64,000 bases of DNA from Pedobacter ginsenosidimutans (lineage in GTDB: Bacteria; Bacteroidota; Bacteroidia; Sphingobacteriales; Sphingobacteriaceae): contig NZ_LMZQ01000003.1 of assembly GCF_001442625.1 (NCBI RefSeq), forward strand, positions 310,001 through 374,000, given 5' to 3'. The position numbers and the translations under genes are program-made. This document shows positions 26,541 to 35,262 of the stretch, piece after piece. The notes under the pieces are model-generated. The model had not been told where the DNA came from and made no database searches. It was given only the letters and a program-made list of their open reading frames with translations. Each line of letters begins with the position of its first letter. Position 1 is the first letter of the stretch.

Positions 26541-27247
26541 TGGCTAAAACCTTAAAATGTGTAGTTATTGATGACGAACCGCTAGCAGCAGCCCTGATAA
26601 AAAGTTATGTAGAAGCATCGGATAACCTGGAAATTGGAAGTGTATTTGAAGATGCAATTGCAGCTTCAGAATATTTAAACAATCATGAAACAGACCTTCT
26701 TTTTTTGGATATAAATATGCCCGATATTACAGGTATAGATTTATTCAAATCGTTAAAAAACAAACCCATGTTAATTTTTACTACGGCTTATAAAAACTTT
26801 GCTTTCGAGGGATTTGAGTTGGAAGCCATTGATTACCTACTCAAACCAATAGATTACCCGAGGTTTAAAAAAGCGGTAAACAAAGCTAAAGAGTTTTATA
26901 GTTATCAAAATAATAAACAAGCTACAGATTTTGTAGAAAGCATATTTGTTCATTCAGAATACAAGCTTATTAAAATTAATTTACCTGATATTTTATTTGT
27001 CGAAAGTTTGGAGGATTATGTCAAAATTCATCTGCAGGGCAGCAGGATGGTTTTAACCTTAATGCCGCTAAAAAAAATGATGGATAAACTCCCTGCAGAT
27101 CGTTTCAAACGCATACACCGGAGTTTTGTGGTATCTATACAAAAAATTAAAGCCATACATAACCGAAAAATAGAGTTGATAACCGGAGAAATACTCCCGG
27201 TTAGTGATAGCTATGCTGATGTTATAAATGAATGGAAAAAGAGTTAA
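26540..27247 (+). CDS. LytTR-family response regulator
   Basis: The 235-residue protein has a receiver domain with acidic pair D11-D12, phosphoacceptor D57 in LLFLDINMP, and K-switch region TTAYKNFAFEGFELEAIDYLLKP. A LytTR DNA-binding domain covers about 140-235: INLPDILFVESLEDYVKIHL, RFKRIHRSFVVSIQKI and IELITGEILPVSDSY. It should bind a direct-repeat site near its own target promoters. The overlapping start with the kinase gene indicates translational coupling. The dioxygenase-like gene 128 bases downstream is the natural candidate target. Confidence 0.95.
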   Translation: MAKTLKCVVIDDEPLAAALIKSYVEASDNLEIGSVFEDAIAASEYLNNHETDLLFLDINMPDITGIDLFKSLKNKPMLIFTTAYKNFAFEGFELEAIDYLLKPIDYPRFKKAVNKAKEFYSYQNNKQATDFVESIFVHSEYKLIKINLPDILFVESLEDYVKIHLQGSRMVLTLMPLKKMMDKLPADRFKRIHRSFVVSIQKIKAIHNRKIELITGEILPVSDSYADVINEWKKS

Positions 27248-27375
27248 TCTTTCTCTTAACACTTTTTAACTAAATTTTAACTGACCGATACAAAACTTCT
27301 CCTTATCGACACAAACTTGCCTGGTTTATAGAAACTTTCGACTTTAGAATCAGTAACTAACAAGAAGATAATAGC

Positions 27376-28104
27376 ATGGAAAGAAAAAATTTCATCAGGA
27401 GCTTAATGATTGGAGCAATCTCTACTCCTGTAATAATTGAAGCATGTAAAAAAAGTAGCGTTACTGATGAAACTTCATCAGACTCAGGAACAGCGGGAAC
27501 AACTACAAGTACAAACGGAACTTGTACCGTAGCACCTACCGAAACGGAAGGGCCATTCCCTACAAAAGTACCTGCTTCATATGTTCGCAGTGATATTACC
27601 GATGGACGTACAGGTTACAAAATGACAGCTAAAATTACGATTGGCAACCTGAATAACAGTTGCGCTGGTTTGGCTGGTGCAATAGTAGATATCTGGCATT
27701 GTGATGCAGAGGGAAATTATTCTGAGTATGGCGGCACAGGTATGCAGAGCACAAATTATCAATCGGTCCATTTTTTACGCGGTAGGCAAACCACTGATGC
27801 GAATGGACTGGTAACTTTTACCACAATCTTCCCTGGATGGTACAGTGGCCGTGCAACACACATCCACGTACATGTTTATAATGCGGCTGGCACATCATTA
27901 AATGTAACGCAAATTGCTTTCCCCGAAGGTGCAGGCACTTCATTAGCATTGGTAAACGGTTATAGCAAGGGCATGACGGGCTATACCTATAATAATGCCG
28001 ACAATGTTTTTAGTGATGATAAAACGGGTGTAGAAATTGCAACCGTAACGGGAACATTGACCGCAGGTTTCGAACTTACATTTAAATTGAACGTAAAAGC
28101 ATAG
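27376..28104 (+). CDS. Intradiol ring-cleavage dioxygenase-like lipoprotein
   Basis: The 242-residue protein has a lipobox-like end STPVIIEAC with a KKSS linker, and a Thr/Ser-rich spacer (about 27-52). The catalytic fold has TETEGPFPTKVPASYVRSDI, AGAIVDIWHCDAEGNYSEYG and FPGWYSGRATHIHVHV. The Y-x5-H-x-H signature and the earlier Tyr in GNYSEYG can supply the 2-His/2-Tyr iron site. Proteins of this family cleave catechols, but exported lipoprotein members are not characterised, and many Bacteroidetes have them. A strong terminator follows. The gene is beside a LytTR regulator. Confidence 0.88.
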   Translation: MERKNFIRSLMIGAISTPVIIEACKKSSVTDETSSDSGTAGTTTSTNGTCTVAPTETEGPFPTKVPASYVRSDITDGRTGYKMTAKITIGNLNNSCAGLAGAIVDIWHCDAEGNYSEYGGTGMQSTNYQSVHFLRGRQTTDANGLVTFTTIFPGWYSGRATHIHVHVYNAAGTSLNVTQIAFPEGAGTSLALVNGYSKGMTGYTYNNADNVFSDDKTGVEIATVTGTLTAGFELTFKLNVKA

Positions 28105-28133
28105 CATAATCCTTATAATTGTTTTATTTTCAT

Positions 28134-28164
28134 AAAGACGTTAGGATTTCTTAGCGTCTTTTTT
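28134..28164 (+). terminator. Terminator after the dioxygenase gene
   Basis: AAAGACGTTAGG (28134-28145) pairs with CTTAGCGTCTTT through GT wobble and is followed by TTTTTT. It separates the dioxygenase transcript from the next gene, which starts 12 bases later. Confidence 0.7.
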
Positions 28165-28175
28165 AATTTTATGCC

Positions 28176-28682
28176 ATGTCGAGGAAAGTAATTACGCTAT
28201 GTTATCGAAAAATAATTGATGCAACCAATATCAGCACATGGGATAAGTTTGTGCATGAAGATAGTTTTGCCGAGTTCAAAATGCAGGCACAGTTTTATAA
28301 TCAGGAAGAGCGATTTACTACTTTTGCCGAAATAGTATTGAATGTTCCAGAGGCAGAGAAATTACATTTTCTGGTCAGCGCAGCAATTACTGGCTATTTG
28401 CGCCAGTTAAATGGAATTATCCCTGATGTACTGGATAATTTAGGCAGACGTTTCCTGACTTTTGAAAACTTTAAGTTCGAATTGATCAATTCGGACATTA
28501 ACAACCTTGAAAAGCATAAAGTGGCCATCAATTTTTTCTCAAAACCGCTGGTTTGGCACGATACAATAGACAACTTGCTTTTGGTATCGCAATTTAAAGA
28601 AAGTAATGAAGATGAAGTTTTCACCAATCTTTTTCAGATCCAGCCTTTTGTAAGTATTCACGCCATAAAAAACATTGATTAA
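28176..28682 (+). CDS. Conserved protein of unknown function, upstream of a pirin-like cupin
   Basis: The 168-residue soluble protein has no signal peptide. It shows a helix-rich middle (NVPEAEKLHFLVSAAITGYL) and a beta C-terminal half (KFELINSDINNLEKHKVAINFFSKPLVWHDTIDNLLLVSQF). It carries few cysteines or histidines and no recognisable motif. The next gene begins 2 bases after its stop, so both are translated from one mRNA and may work together. The start is uncertain by a few codons because a terminator ends only 12 bases before it. Confidence 0.5.
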   Translation: MSRKVITLCYRKIIDATNISTWDKFVHEDSFAEFKMQAQFYNQEERFTTFAEIVLNVPEAEKLHFLVSAAITGYLRQLNGIIPDVLDNLGRRFLTFENFKFELINSDINNLEKHKVAINFFSKPLVWHDTIDNLLLVSQFKESNEDEVFTNLFQIQPFVSIHAIKNID

Positions 28683-28684
28683 CG

Positions 28685-29377
28685 ATGGAACCCACACCTG
28701 GAAAAATATTTTTAGCCGATGAGCGGGGTTTAACAGAAACTTCGGTACTTAGAAGATACAGCACCTTTAATTTCGAGAAATATTATAATGAACACAGAGC
28801 ACCTTTTGGCAACTTATTTTTATGCAATGATGAATCGATTGCCGGCGGAAAGGTTACGTTTTTTCTATGCAAAGAAGATTCGCTCCAGATATTTATGCCC
28901 ATTACCGGCGGAATTGATATTGTTGCCAACGGAAAAGAATTTGCTTTAGAAACCGGGCAAGCACAGGTGTTGAACATGGGTAAGGGCGAAGTATTGGAAA
29001 TCAGCAACCCCTACCAAAACGATGTGATTAATTACATGCAGTTTGGGATTAAAACCGATATGTTTTTAATGCGGGCAAGCGAAATGCTTTTCAACTTCGA
29101 TTTTGAAAAAAACCAAAACCAGCTGCTCGAAATTATTTCCAGTCCCAAATTACCTTTTAAGCTAAGTGCAGGCATTTTTACTGGTCGCGAAGAAGCAGTT
29201 TATAAAATGCAAAGCCCAAATCATCAGTTTTATGCTTTTATTATTGATGGGGCTTTCGAAATTGAAGGTCGCTTGATGCACGCAAGAGATGGTTTAGCGC
29301 TCTGGGATAGTGAACAGGTAGAGTTGGAGGCCCTGAGCAATAATGCGATTGTGGTGATTTTGGAATTTAGATTTTAG
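28685..29377 (+). CDS. Pirin-like / quercetinase-type bicupin
   Basis: The 230-residue protein is a bicupin in the pirin/YhhW group. The N-terminal cupin begins with KIFLADERGLTETSVLRRYSTFNF. The C-terminal one ends with the conserved GAFEIEGRLMHARDGLALWDSEQVELEALSNNAI. Classical metal-binding histidines of YhhW (Hx.H) are not evident in the first cupin, since NEHRAPFGNLF is the nearest region. Activity therefore cannot be assumed. It is cytoplasmic and translationally linked to the unknown gene before it. Confidence 0.75.
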   Translation: MEPTPGKIFLADERGLTETSVLRRYSTFNFEKYYNEHRAPFGNLFLCNDESIAGGKVTFFLCKEDSLQIFMPITGGIDIVANGKEFALETGQAQVLNMGKGEVLEISNPYQNDVINYMQFGIKTDMFLMRASEMLFNFDFEKNQNQLLEIISSPKLPFKLSAGIFTGREEAVYKMQSPNHQFYAFIIDGAFEIEGRLMHARDGLALWDSEQVELEALSNNAIVVILEFRF

Positions 29378-29383
29378 TTTTTT

Positions 29384-29732
29384 GTCATTCTGAACGCAGT
29401 GAATGACGGATGGGATGAAAAGATTTCTTCGTTTAAAATCTTAAAAGATCACAGTAAAAAATCGATTTTGAAGATGCTAACATCTTACACCAATAATATT
29501 TTATTGACGCTGGGTTTTGCGTTAGGGATTGTAAGGGTTCAGTACCGATTAAGCATCTGCTTTTATTTAGTTACTGTATGCTTGCTTGTTTCACAGGTCT
29601 TCATCGGTACCGCAGCGAAGCGCAGCCCTGAAAAGCTCGACCTCTTCCTGATTTTTCATCATGGAAGAGGGAACGCCCAAATGATTAAATAAGATAAATT
29701 ACCTGATTATCCTTCGACAGGCTCAGGATGAC
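29384..29732. repeat. Composite palindromic repeat region with degenerate reading frame
   Basis: The left end GTCATTCTGA (29384-29393) and right end CTTCGACAGGCTCAGGATGAC (29712-29732) belong to the same dispersed family as the elements at 11498 and 33325. They enclose about 350 bases with no gene. A 97-codon frame inside begins with GTG in the left repeat, and I do not regard it as coding. The inner sequence also has CGCAGCGAAGCGCAG and paired GAAAAG segments, suggesting several nested units. Confidence 0.55.
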
Positions 29733-29735
29733 ATT

Positions 29736-30689
29736 CTATTTAAAAACTACTTCCGTGGCGCCATAGCCAAATTTTTCTTTTCTGGCATCCATGTATGTTT
29801 TTACATGTGGATTTTTACTGATCAGTTTATGGATTTTATCTCGCAAAGTGCCATTACCAGAACCATGGATAAAAACGATTTTATCGAAATGATGCACAAC
29901 CGCAGCATCCATCGCGGTTAGAAAATGATTGATCTGGATCTGCAGCATTTCATCCGCTTCTAAAAAATGATGATCATCTCTTAGCTTTTCGATATGCAGA
30001 TCGATTTCTTTTTGAGGAGCTGCTACCGTTTTTTTCTCTTCAGTAGATTTGAAAAAACTTTCCTTTAATTTCTGTGGATCGATGGTTACCGGAACCAGAT
30101 CATCCAAACGGATTAACCAGCCCTTATTTCTCAATTGAGGCAATTCTTTTTGTTCGGTGCTAAAATCTTTTGCCCTAAATTTCTTACGGATTACCAAAGG
30201 GTCGATAGGTTTCACATCAGCTTTGCTAAATACCAAAACCTGAAAGTTAAATTCTGGCCAAAGGTCAAGATCGGCCAAGGAAGCAGAATAAACTAAAGTA
30301 GAGCCGTAAGATTCGATTATCCCATGAAAAGCACCTGCATACTTCTCTTTCCGCTCGGTGGTTAAGCTTACCAATAAAATATTTGGAGAATGGTTCTGCA
30401 GGTGAAAATGCACCACATTACCCGCCTTATCATCGGTAGCAACAGCTATATAAATACCGTTTTCGATTTTGTTAATGCTGGGGATATTTACCTGGATGGG
30501 TTTTGGGGCATCCAACTCTTCGGCTACTACACCATGACCATGTACAGAAGTTAAATTACTCATCGCAACAGGTATCTCGAAACCATCTTCATCGGTAACA
30601 CCCAAAGTTTGGCTATCGATAATTTTAGTTACATAACCTTCACGTTTTTCATCAACAAAACGCACAAAATCTCCCAGTTTAAATTTCAT
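29736..30689 (-). CDS. DUF2027 protein with C-terminal Smr domain
   Basis: The 317-residue protein begins with the DUF2027 part (KFKLGDFVRFVDEKREGYVTKIIDSQTLGVTDEDGFEIPV). A middle beta domain follows. The C-terminal Smr/MutS2-like domain (about 227-317) has EIDLHIEKLRDDHHFL, KIVFIHGSGNGTLRDKIHKLI and a YGATEVVFK end. Smr domains are nucleases or nick-binding modules in MutS2 and in RNA-directed proteins. The fusion with DUF2027 is common in Bacteroidetes and uncharacterised. It lies 86 bases before rsgA on the same strand. Confidence 0.85.
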   Translation of the reverse strand: MKFKLGDFVRFVDEKREGYVTKIIDSQTLGVTDEDGFEIPVAMSNLTSVHGHGVVAEELDAPKPIQVNIPSINKIENGIYIAVATDDKAGNVVHFHLQNHSPNILLVSLTTERKEKYAGAFHGIIESYGSTLVYSASLADLDLWPEFNFQVLVFSKADVKPIDPLVIRKKFRAKDFSTEQKELPQLRNKGWLIRLDDLVPVTIDPQKLKESFFKSTEEKKTVAAPQKEIDLHIEKLRDDHHFLEADEMLQIQINHFLTAMDAAVVHHFDKIVFIHGSGNGTLRDKIHKLISKNPHVKTYMDARKEKFGYGATEVVFK

Positions 30690-30775
30690 TTTCTTTATTT
30701 TTTTGGCAAAGGTTTAGTCCCATGCATTTAATCAGATTATATCTTCGGACCCCAGACTTCCGACTCCTGACTCAA

Positions 30776-31696
30776 TTAATGACGAGTGTCGTTTCCGTGA
30801 TAAATGCTTAGGTAACTTTCATACCTCGAAACGGCAATTTCACCATCGTTTACTGCTGCTAAAACGGCACAGCCGGGTTCGTTAACATGCCTGCAGTTGT
30901 TAAAGCGACAATCGTGCGAAGTTTTAAAGATTTCTCTAAAAAAATGGCCTAGTTCTTCTTTTTCGATATCAATAACGCCCAGTTCTCTAATTCCGGGAGA
31001 ATCGACAATAAAGCCGCCCTGTGGCAGTTCGAACATTTCGGCAAAAGTGGTGGTATGTTGTCCTTTATCGCTCCAGTCTGAAACCTCCCCCGTTCTTAAA
31101 TCGCGATCGGGTAATAATGCATTAATCAAACTCGATTTCCCAACACCCGAGTGACCAGATATCAGTGTGATTTTATCGGTAATCAATTCCTGAATGACCG
31201 GAATGTTAATGCCTTTTAAAGCCGAAACTTCGTAGCAGGCATAACCGATATTCTCGTATATATCTTTAAACTCCTGAAGAATTTCTAAACCCTCTTTACT
31301 AAACAGATCGAGTTTATTAAACACCAAAACCGCAGGTACATCGTAAGCCTCGGCCGTAACCAAAAAACGATCGATGAAACCTAGAGATGTACGAGGTGAA
31401 GCTAGCGTAACCACCAGCATAGCCATATCTAAATTTGCAGCCAATATCTGTGCCTGCTTACTTAGGTTGATCGATTTGCGGATGATATAGTTTTTACGTG
31501 GCAGCATTTCGTGTATCAAACCCTGGTTGCTATCCCGTTCCAGATCAAATTTCACCCTGTCGCCAACCGCAATCGGGTTGGTGGTTTTAAGTCCTTTAAT
31601 CCTGAATTTGCCTACAATCCGGCAATCGTAGCGTTCGCCATTATCGGCCAAAACACTATACCAGCTCCCTGTAGATTTAATAACTAATCCCTGCAT
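30776..31696 (-). CDS. rsgA: Ribosome small-subunit maturation GTPase RsgA
   Basis: The 306-residue circularly permuted GTPase has an OB fold (about 1-70), then G4 NKLD, G5-like SALKG, G1 GHSGVGKSS, G2 around TT and G3 DSPGIREL. A zinc knuckle follows with CRFNNCRHVNEPGC at about 265-285. It checks 30S subunit assembly and releases when GTP is hydrolysed. On the minus strand TACCTTTACC lies a little upstream of the ATG, close to the -7 consensus. The DUF2027-Smr gene follows downstream on the same strand. Confidence 0.97.
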   Translation of the reverse strand: MQGLVIKSTGSWYSVLADNGERYDCRIVGKFRIKGLKTTNPIAVGDRVKFDLERDSNQGLIHEMLPRKNYIIRKSINLSKQAQILAANLDMAMLVVTLASPRTSLGFIDRFLVTAEAYDVPAVLVFNKLDLFSKEGLEILQEFKDIYENIGYACYEVSALKGINIPVIQELITDKITLISGHSGVGKSSLINALLPDRDLRTGEVSDWSDKGQHTTTFAEMFELPQGGFIVDSPGIRELGVIDIEKEELGHFFREIFKTSHDCRFNNCRHVNEPGCAVLAAVNDGEIAVSRYESYLSIYHGNDTRH

Positions 31697-31895
31697 ATTT
31701 GCGGTAAAGGTATGAATATGATTTCATTGGTAGAAGTGGCTAGTCAGGATAAAAGTTTGTACATTAATGATGAAGAATAAAAAGGAATACAGACATTTCG
31801 GCGAAATATTTTGTTATCCACTAAATATCTTACATAAATCCAACGCTTTAAAAGGCAAAAAACCTAAATTTGCGACAACAAAAATCAAAAATATA

Positions 31896-33293
31896 ATGAG
31901 TTTCAGAATAGAACACGATACCATGGGCGAGGTGCAGGTACCAGCCGACAAATACTGGGGTGCCCAAACCGAACGCTCACGCAATAACTTCAAAATCGGG
32001 CCTGAAGGTTCGATGCCAAAAGAAATTATCCACGCTTTTGGATATCTGAAAAAAGCAGCTGCGCTTGCTAATACCGAGCTTGGTGTATTATCAGCAGAAA
32101 AAGCCGATTTAATAGCTAAAGCATGTGATGAAATTATTGCTGGACAGTTAGATGATCAATTCCCATTGGTAATCTGGCAAACCGGTTCGGGTACGCAAAG
32201 CAACATGAATGGTAACGAAGTGATTGCAAACCGTGCTCATGTAATTAACGGTGGTTCATTAGCTGACGATAAAAAAGTACTTCACCCTAATGATGATGTA
32301 AATAAATCACAGTCATCAAACGATACTTACCCTACTGCAATGCACATTGCAGCCTATAAACTTACAGTAGAAAATACCATTCCAGGTTTAGAGAAACTAA
32401 GAAATACTTTAGCTCAAAAAGTTGAAGAATTCAGTACAATTGTTAAAACCGGGCGTACACACTTTATGGATGCTACACCACTTACCTTAGGACAGGAATT
32501 TTCGGGTTATGTACAACAGATTGATAACAGCATCAGAGCCATTAAAAATGCTTTGGTTATGGTTGCCGAACTGGCTTTAGGTGGTACGGCTGTTGGCACA
32601 GGCTTAAATACACCAAAAGGATACGATGTTTTAGTGGCTAAAAAAATTGCTGATTTAACAGGTTTACCATTTGTTACGGCTCCAAATAAATTTGAAGCCT
32701 TGGCAGCGCATGATGCAATGGTAGAACTTTCTGGCGCTTTAAAACGTACTGCGGTTGCTTTAATGAAAGTAGCTAATGATGTAAGAATGTTAAGCTCTGG
32801 CCCACGTTGTGGTATTGGCGAAATCGTAATTCCTGATAATGAACCGGGATCTTCAATCATGCCAGGCAAAGTTAACCCTACACAACCAGAAGCTTTAACA
32901 ATGGTTTGTGCACAGGTAATCGGTAACGATGTTGCCGTATCAGTGGGTGGGATGAGCGGCCATTTCGAACTTAATGTGTTTAAACCGCTTATTGCAGCTA
33001 ATGTATTACAGTCGGCCCGCTTAATTGGCGATGCCTGCGTTTCTTTCACCGATAAATGTGCCGAAGGAATCACCGCTAACTTGCCGGAAATTGAGAAACA
33101 TTTACAAAATTCTTTAATGTTGGTTACGGCTTTAAACCCGCATGTGGGTTACGAAAATGCCGCTAAAATTGCGAAGAAAGCACATAAAGAAAATAAAACT
33201 TTAAAAGCTGCAGCTGTAGAATTGGGCTTGTTAACCAACGAACAGTTTGATGAATGGGTACGCCCGGAAGATATGGTTGGCAGTTTGAAATAA
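31896..33293 (+). CDS. fumC: Class II fumarate hydratase
   Basis: I start at ATG 31896, where the conserved N-terminus [26 protein letters not shown] begins. An earlier frame to 31767 adds 43 basic residues with no homologous pattern. The 465 residues carry [17 protein letters not shown], the [18 protein letters not shown] region and the signature [16 protein letters not shown]. The enzyme converts fumarate to malate in the citric-acid cycle. It is an iron-free tetramer in the family. A palindromic repeat follows. It appears monocistronic. Confidence 0.97.
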   Translation: MSFRIEHDTMGEVQVPADKYWGAQTERSRNNFKIGPEGSMPKEIIHAFGYLKKAAALANTELGVLSAEKADLIAKACDEIIAGQLDDQFPLVIWQTGSGTQSNMNGNEVIANRAHVINGGSLADDKKVLHPNDDVNKSQSSNDTYPTAMHIAAYKLTVENTIPGLEKLRNTLAQKVEEFSTIVKTGRTHFMDATPLTLGQEFSGYVQQIDNSIRAIKNALVMVAELALGGTAVGTGLNTPKGYDVLVAKKIADLTGLPFVTAPNKFEALAAHDAMVELSGALKRTAVALMKVANDVRMLSSGPRCGIGEIVIPDNEPGSSIMPGKVNPTQPEALTMVCAQVIGNDVAVSVGGMSGHFELNVFKPLIAANVLQSARLIGDACVSFTDKCAEGITANLPEIEKHLQNSLMLVTALNPHVGYENAAKIAKKAHKENKTLKAAAVELGLLTNEQFDEWVRPEDMVGSLK

Positions 33294-33324
33294 TTAATTT
33301 TTAAAGATGTTATAAAATATAAAC

Positions 33325-33399
33325 TTTGTCATCCTGAGCCTGTCGAAGGACCCGCTATAAATTTATAATAAAGCGTTTCGACAGGCCCAACGTGACAAA
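33325..33399. repeat. Dispersed palindromic repeat, CCTGTCGAAGG type
   Basis: TTTGTCATCCTGAGCCTGTCGAAGG (left) and TTTCGACAGGCCCAACGTGACAAA (right) form an imperfect hairpin with outer arms TTTGTCA (33325-33331) and TGACAAA (33393-33399). It is close in sequence to the one at 11498-11565. It lies after fumC and before the small membrane protein. Confidence 0.7.
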
Positions 33400-33488
33400 T
33401 CCAAGTGAAAGTATTTTATGCTACAACCTCTTTGCTAGCTTCAACAATTACAGTTCTAATCAATACGGTTAATTAAAACATAGGCAAA

Positions 33489-33836
33489 ATGAATTCTATA
33501 CTCTCTATACTCATGAGCGCGTTATCTTTTATAGCTCCATGCATTGTATTTGGAACCTGCTGCTATTTTTTAGCAAAAAAAAATGTAGTTGAAGCCATTT
33601 TAATGACCATAGGCTCGGGAATTGGTATACTGATACACTTATTTTATATTCTATTGCCACTATGGATTAGTAGCAGGAATATCCCCTATACTGAAATTTC
33701 AAAATATTATACTTTAATCGGTATTATCGGTGCACTAGCCAATATTTGTTTTGCAGCCGGCTTTTTAATCCTGATTATCAATACCATTAAAAAGAATACT
33801 GCAACACACGATCAGTTTCCTAAAAGCATCGATTAA
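33489..33836 (+). CDS. Small membrane protein with three helices, unknown
   Basis: The 115-residue protein has three hydrophobic segments (about 4-28, 33-58 and 72-100). It has a Cys-rich first helix end (ALSFIAPCIVFGTCCYF) and a charged tail with KKNTATHDQFPKSID. No family is recognised. It starts 189 bases after fumC. The next gene begins 5 bases after its stop, so it heads a short operon with the lipoprotein and the S1/P1 nuclease. Confidence 0.55.
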   Translation: MNSILSILMSALSFIAPCIVFGTCCYFLAKKNVVEAILMTIGSGIGILIHLFYILLPLWISSRNIPYTEISKYYTLIGIIGALANICFAAGFLILIINTIKKNTATHDQFPKSID

Positions 33837-33841
33837 TAATA

Positions 33842-34357
33842 ATGAACAAGCTGCACCCGGGTTTAAAGATTTTCTACATCATCCTTTTTACGTTATCTAT
33901 CTTACATGTAGCTTGTAGTCCGCGGCCTAATATACAGGGCAAAGGTGAAGATTTTATGCAAGGCGTTTGGAATCAAGATTCCGTCGCTTTTAGCAATAAA
34001 CTGAGCAACTACACACAGCACCATTTCAAATTTACCTGCGATTCTGTTTATATTGATATGGTTACCCACAGCAAAGTAAATTTTTATGAAGATTCCTGTT
34101 ACAACAATGGCATTTGGAAAGAATATGCCAAAGGCGTTTACGTAGTTAAAGGTGATACCCTATTTGTTGGCGCCACCTTTACACACGCTAACTATAAACA
34201 GAAAATATCGGGATGTTACCGCATTGGCCGATATGATAAGAACTTCCTGATCAAAAAGAAATCTGCAGATACATTATTGTTAGAAAGTTTAAGCGACCAA
34301 CGCGAAATCAAATTAATCCTCAAAGAAAAAATTACCTGCGTACAAAAAGAATTATAA
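33842..34357 (+). CDS. Lipoprotein, beta-rich, unknown function
   Basis: The 171-residue protein has a signal helix and lipobox LHVAC (Cys about residue 25). The mature part alternates short strands and turns (GVWNQDSVAFSNKLSNYTQHHFKF, DSCYNNGIWKEYAKGVYVVKGDTLFVGATFTH, SGCYRIGRYDKNFLIKKKSADTLLLESL), resembling a lipocalin-like barrel. Four conserved-looking cysteines may form two disulfides. It sits 5 bases after the membrane protein and 1 base before the nuclease gene. Confidence 0.55.
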   Translation: MNKLHPGLKIFYIILFTLSILHVACSPRPNIQGKGEDFMQGVWNQDSVAFSNKLSNYTQHHFKFTCDSVYIDMVTHSKVNFYEDSCYNNGIWKEYAKGVYVVKGDTLFVGATFTHANYKQKISGCYRIGRYDKNFLIKKKSADTLLLESLSDQREIKLILKEKITCVQKEL

Positions 34358-34358
34358 A

Positions 34359-35165
34359 ATGATTTTAACATCAATTAAAAAGAAATTAACCATTGCGCTA
34401 GTTTTTGGTTTTTTAGCCTATTTACCAATTCAGGCAAATGCCTGGGGTACCATTGGTCACCGGGTGGTTGGCGAAATTGCCGACAGTTACTTAAAAACTA
34501 AAACACGCAAGGCTATTCAGGGTATTTTAGGTTACGAAACTTTGGCCATGAGTGCCAACTGGGGCGATTTTATCAAATCAGATTCTACCTACAATTACAT
34601 GTATAACTGGCATTTTGTTAATCTTCCGGCAGGACTAAACAAAGATGGCGTTTACAACTTTTTAGAAACTGAAAAGTCGCCTAATCTTTACAACAAAATA
34701 CCTGATCTAATTGCTGTATTAAAAAAAGCAAGTAGCACCCCAGCCGAAAAGAAATTGGCTTTACGCATGTTGGTTCACCTGGCGGGCGATTTATGCCAAC
34801 CTATGCATGTTGCCCGTAAAGATGATTTGGGTGGTAACCGAATTTCGGTGTTATGGTTCAATGAAAAATCGAACATCCACAGGGTTTGGGATGAACAGCT
34901 TATCGAGTATCAACAGTTAAGCTATACAGAATATGCGAAAGCAATTAATCACCCTTCGGCTGTTCAACTTTACAACTGGCAGAACACAGGCCTTAAAGAT
35001 TGTATTTACGAATCCTACACCATTTGCAACAAAATTTACGATACCACCAAACCAGATGCTAAATTAAGCTACCGCTACAATTTTGATTGGGTTGAAACCC
35101 TTAACGAACAGCTATTAAAAGGTGGTGTTCGGTTGGCTAAAATGTTAAATGATATTTACGGATAA
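34359..35165 (+). CDS. S1/P1 family nuclease, secreted
   Basis: The 268-residue protein has a signal peptide ending PIQANA, and mature Trp29 is the first residue needed for the trinuclear zinc site. Other ligands fall in order: H34 (WGTIGH), D69 (ANWGDF), H84 (YNWHF), H139 and D143 (LVHLAGD), H149 (PMHV), H173 and D177 (NIHRVWD). This full set predicts a single-strand-specific nuclease and 3'-nucleotidase working outside the cytoplasm. It follows the lipoprotein gene with a gap of one base, so translation is likely coupled. A terminator follows. Confidence 0.95.
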   Translation: MILTSIKKKLTIALVFGFLAYLPIQANAWGTIGHRVVGEIADSYLKTKTRKAIQGILGYETLAMSANWGDFIKSDSTYNYMYNWHFVNLPAGLNKDGVYNFLETEKSPNLYNKIPDLIAVLKKASSTPAEKKLALRMLVHLAGDLCQPMHVARKDDLGGNRISVLWFNEKSNIHRVWDEQLIEYQQLSYTEYAKAINHPSAVQLYNWQNTGLKDCIYESYTICNKIYDTTKPDAKLSYRYNFDWVETLNEQLLKGGVRLAKMLNDIYG

Positions 35166-35177
35166 AGCCATTTAAGT

Positions 35178-35212
35178 AAAAATACCAAAGCAATAGTTTG
35201 GGTATTTTTTTT
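35178..35212 (+). terminator. Terminator after the S1/P1 nuclease gene
   Basis: AAAAATACCAAA (35178-35189) pairs with TTTGGGTATTTTT (one bulge) and is followed by a run of eight T. It ends the transcript 13 bases past the nuclease stop. Confidence 0.7.
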
Positions 35213-35262
35213 CTTTGTAGCACTAAGCCGATCATCATCGTTTAAGTAAAAAAACTAAAACT

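Noticed and set aside
29399..29692. A 97-codon open frame on the plus strand
   Set aside because: It starts inside a repeat, uses GTG, has no family pattern, and its inner sequence is made of nested repeats.
31767..31895. An N-terminal extension of fumC
   Set aside because: The extra 43 residues are basic and unrelated to the conserved fumarase start.
32507..33073. A 188-codon frame on the minus strand opposite fumC
   Set aside because: It is antisense to a highly conserved coding region and has no family pattern.
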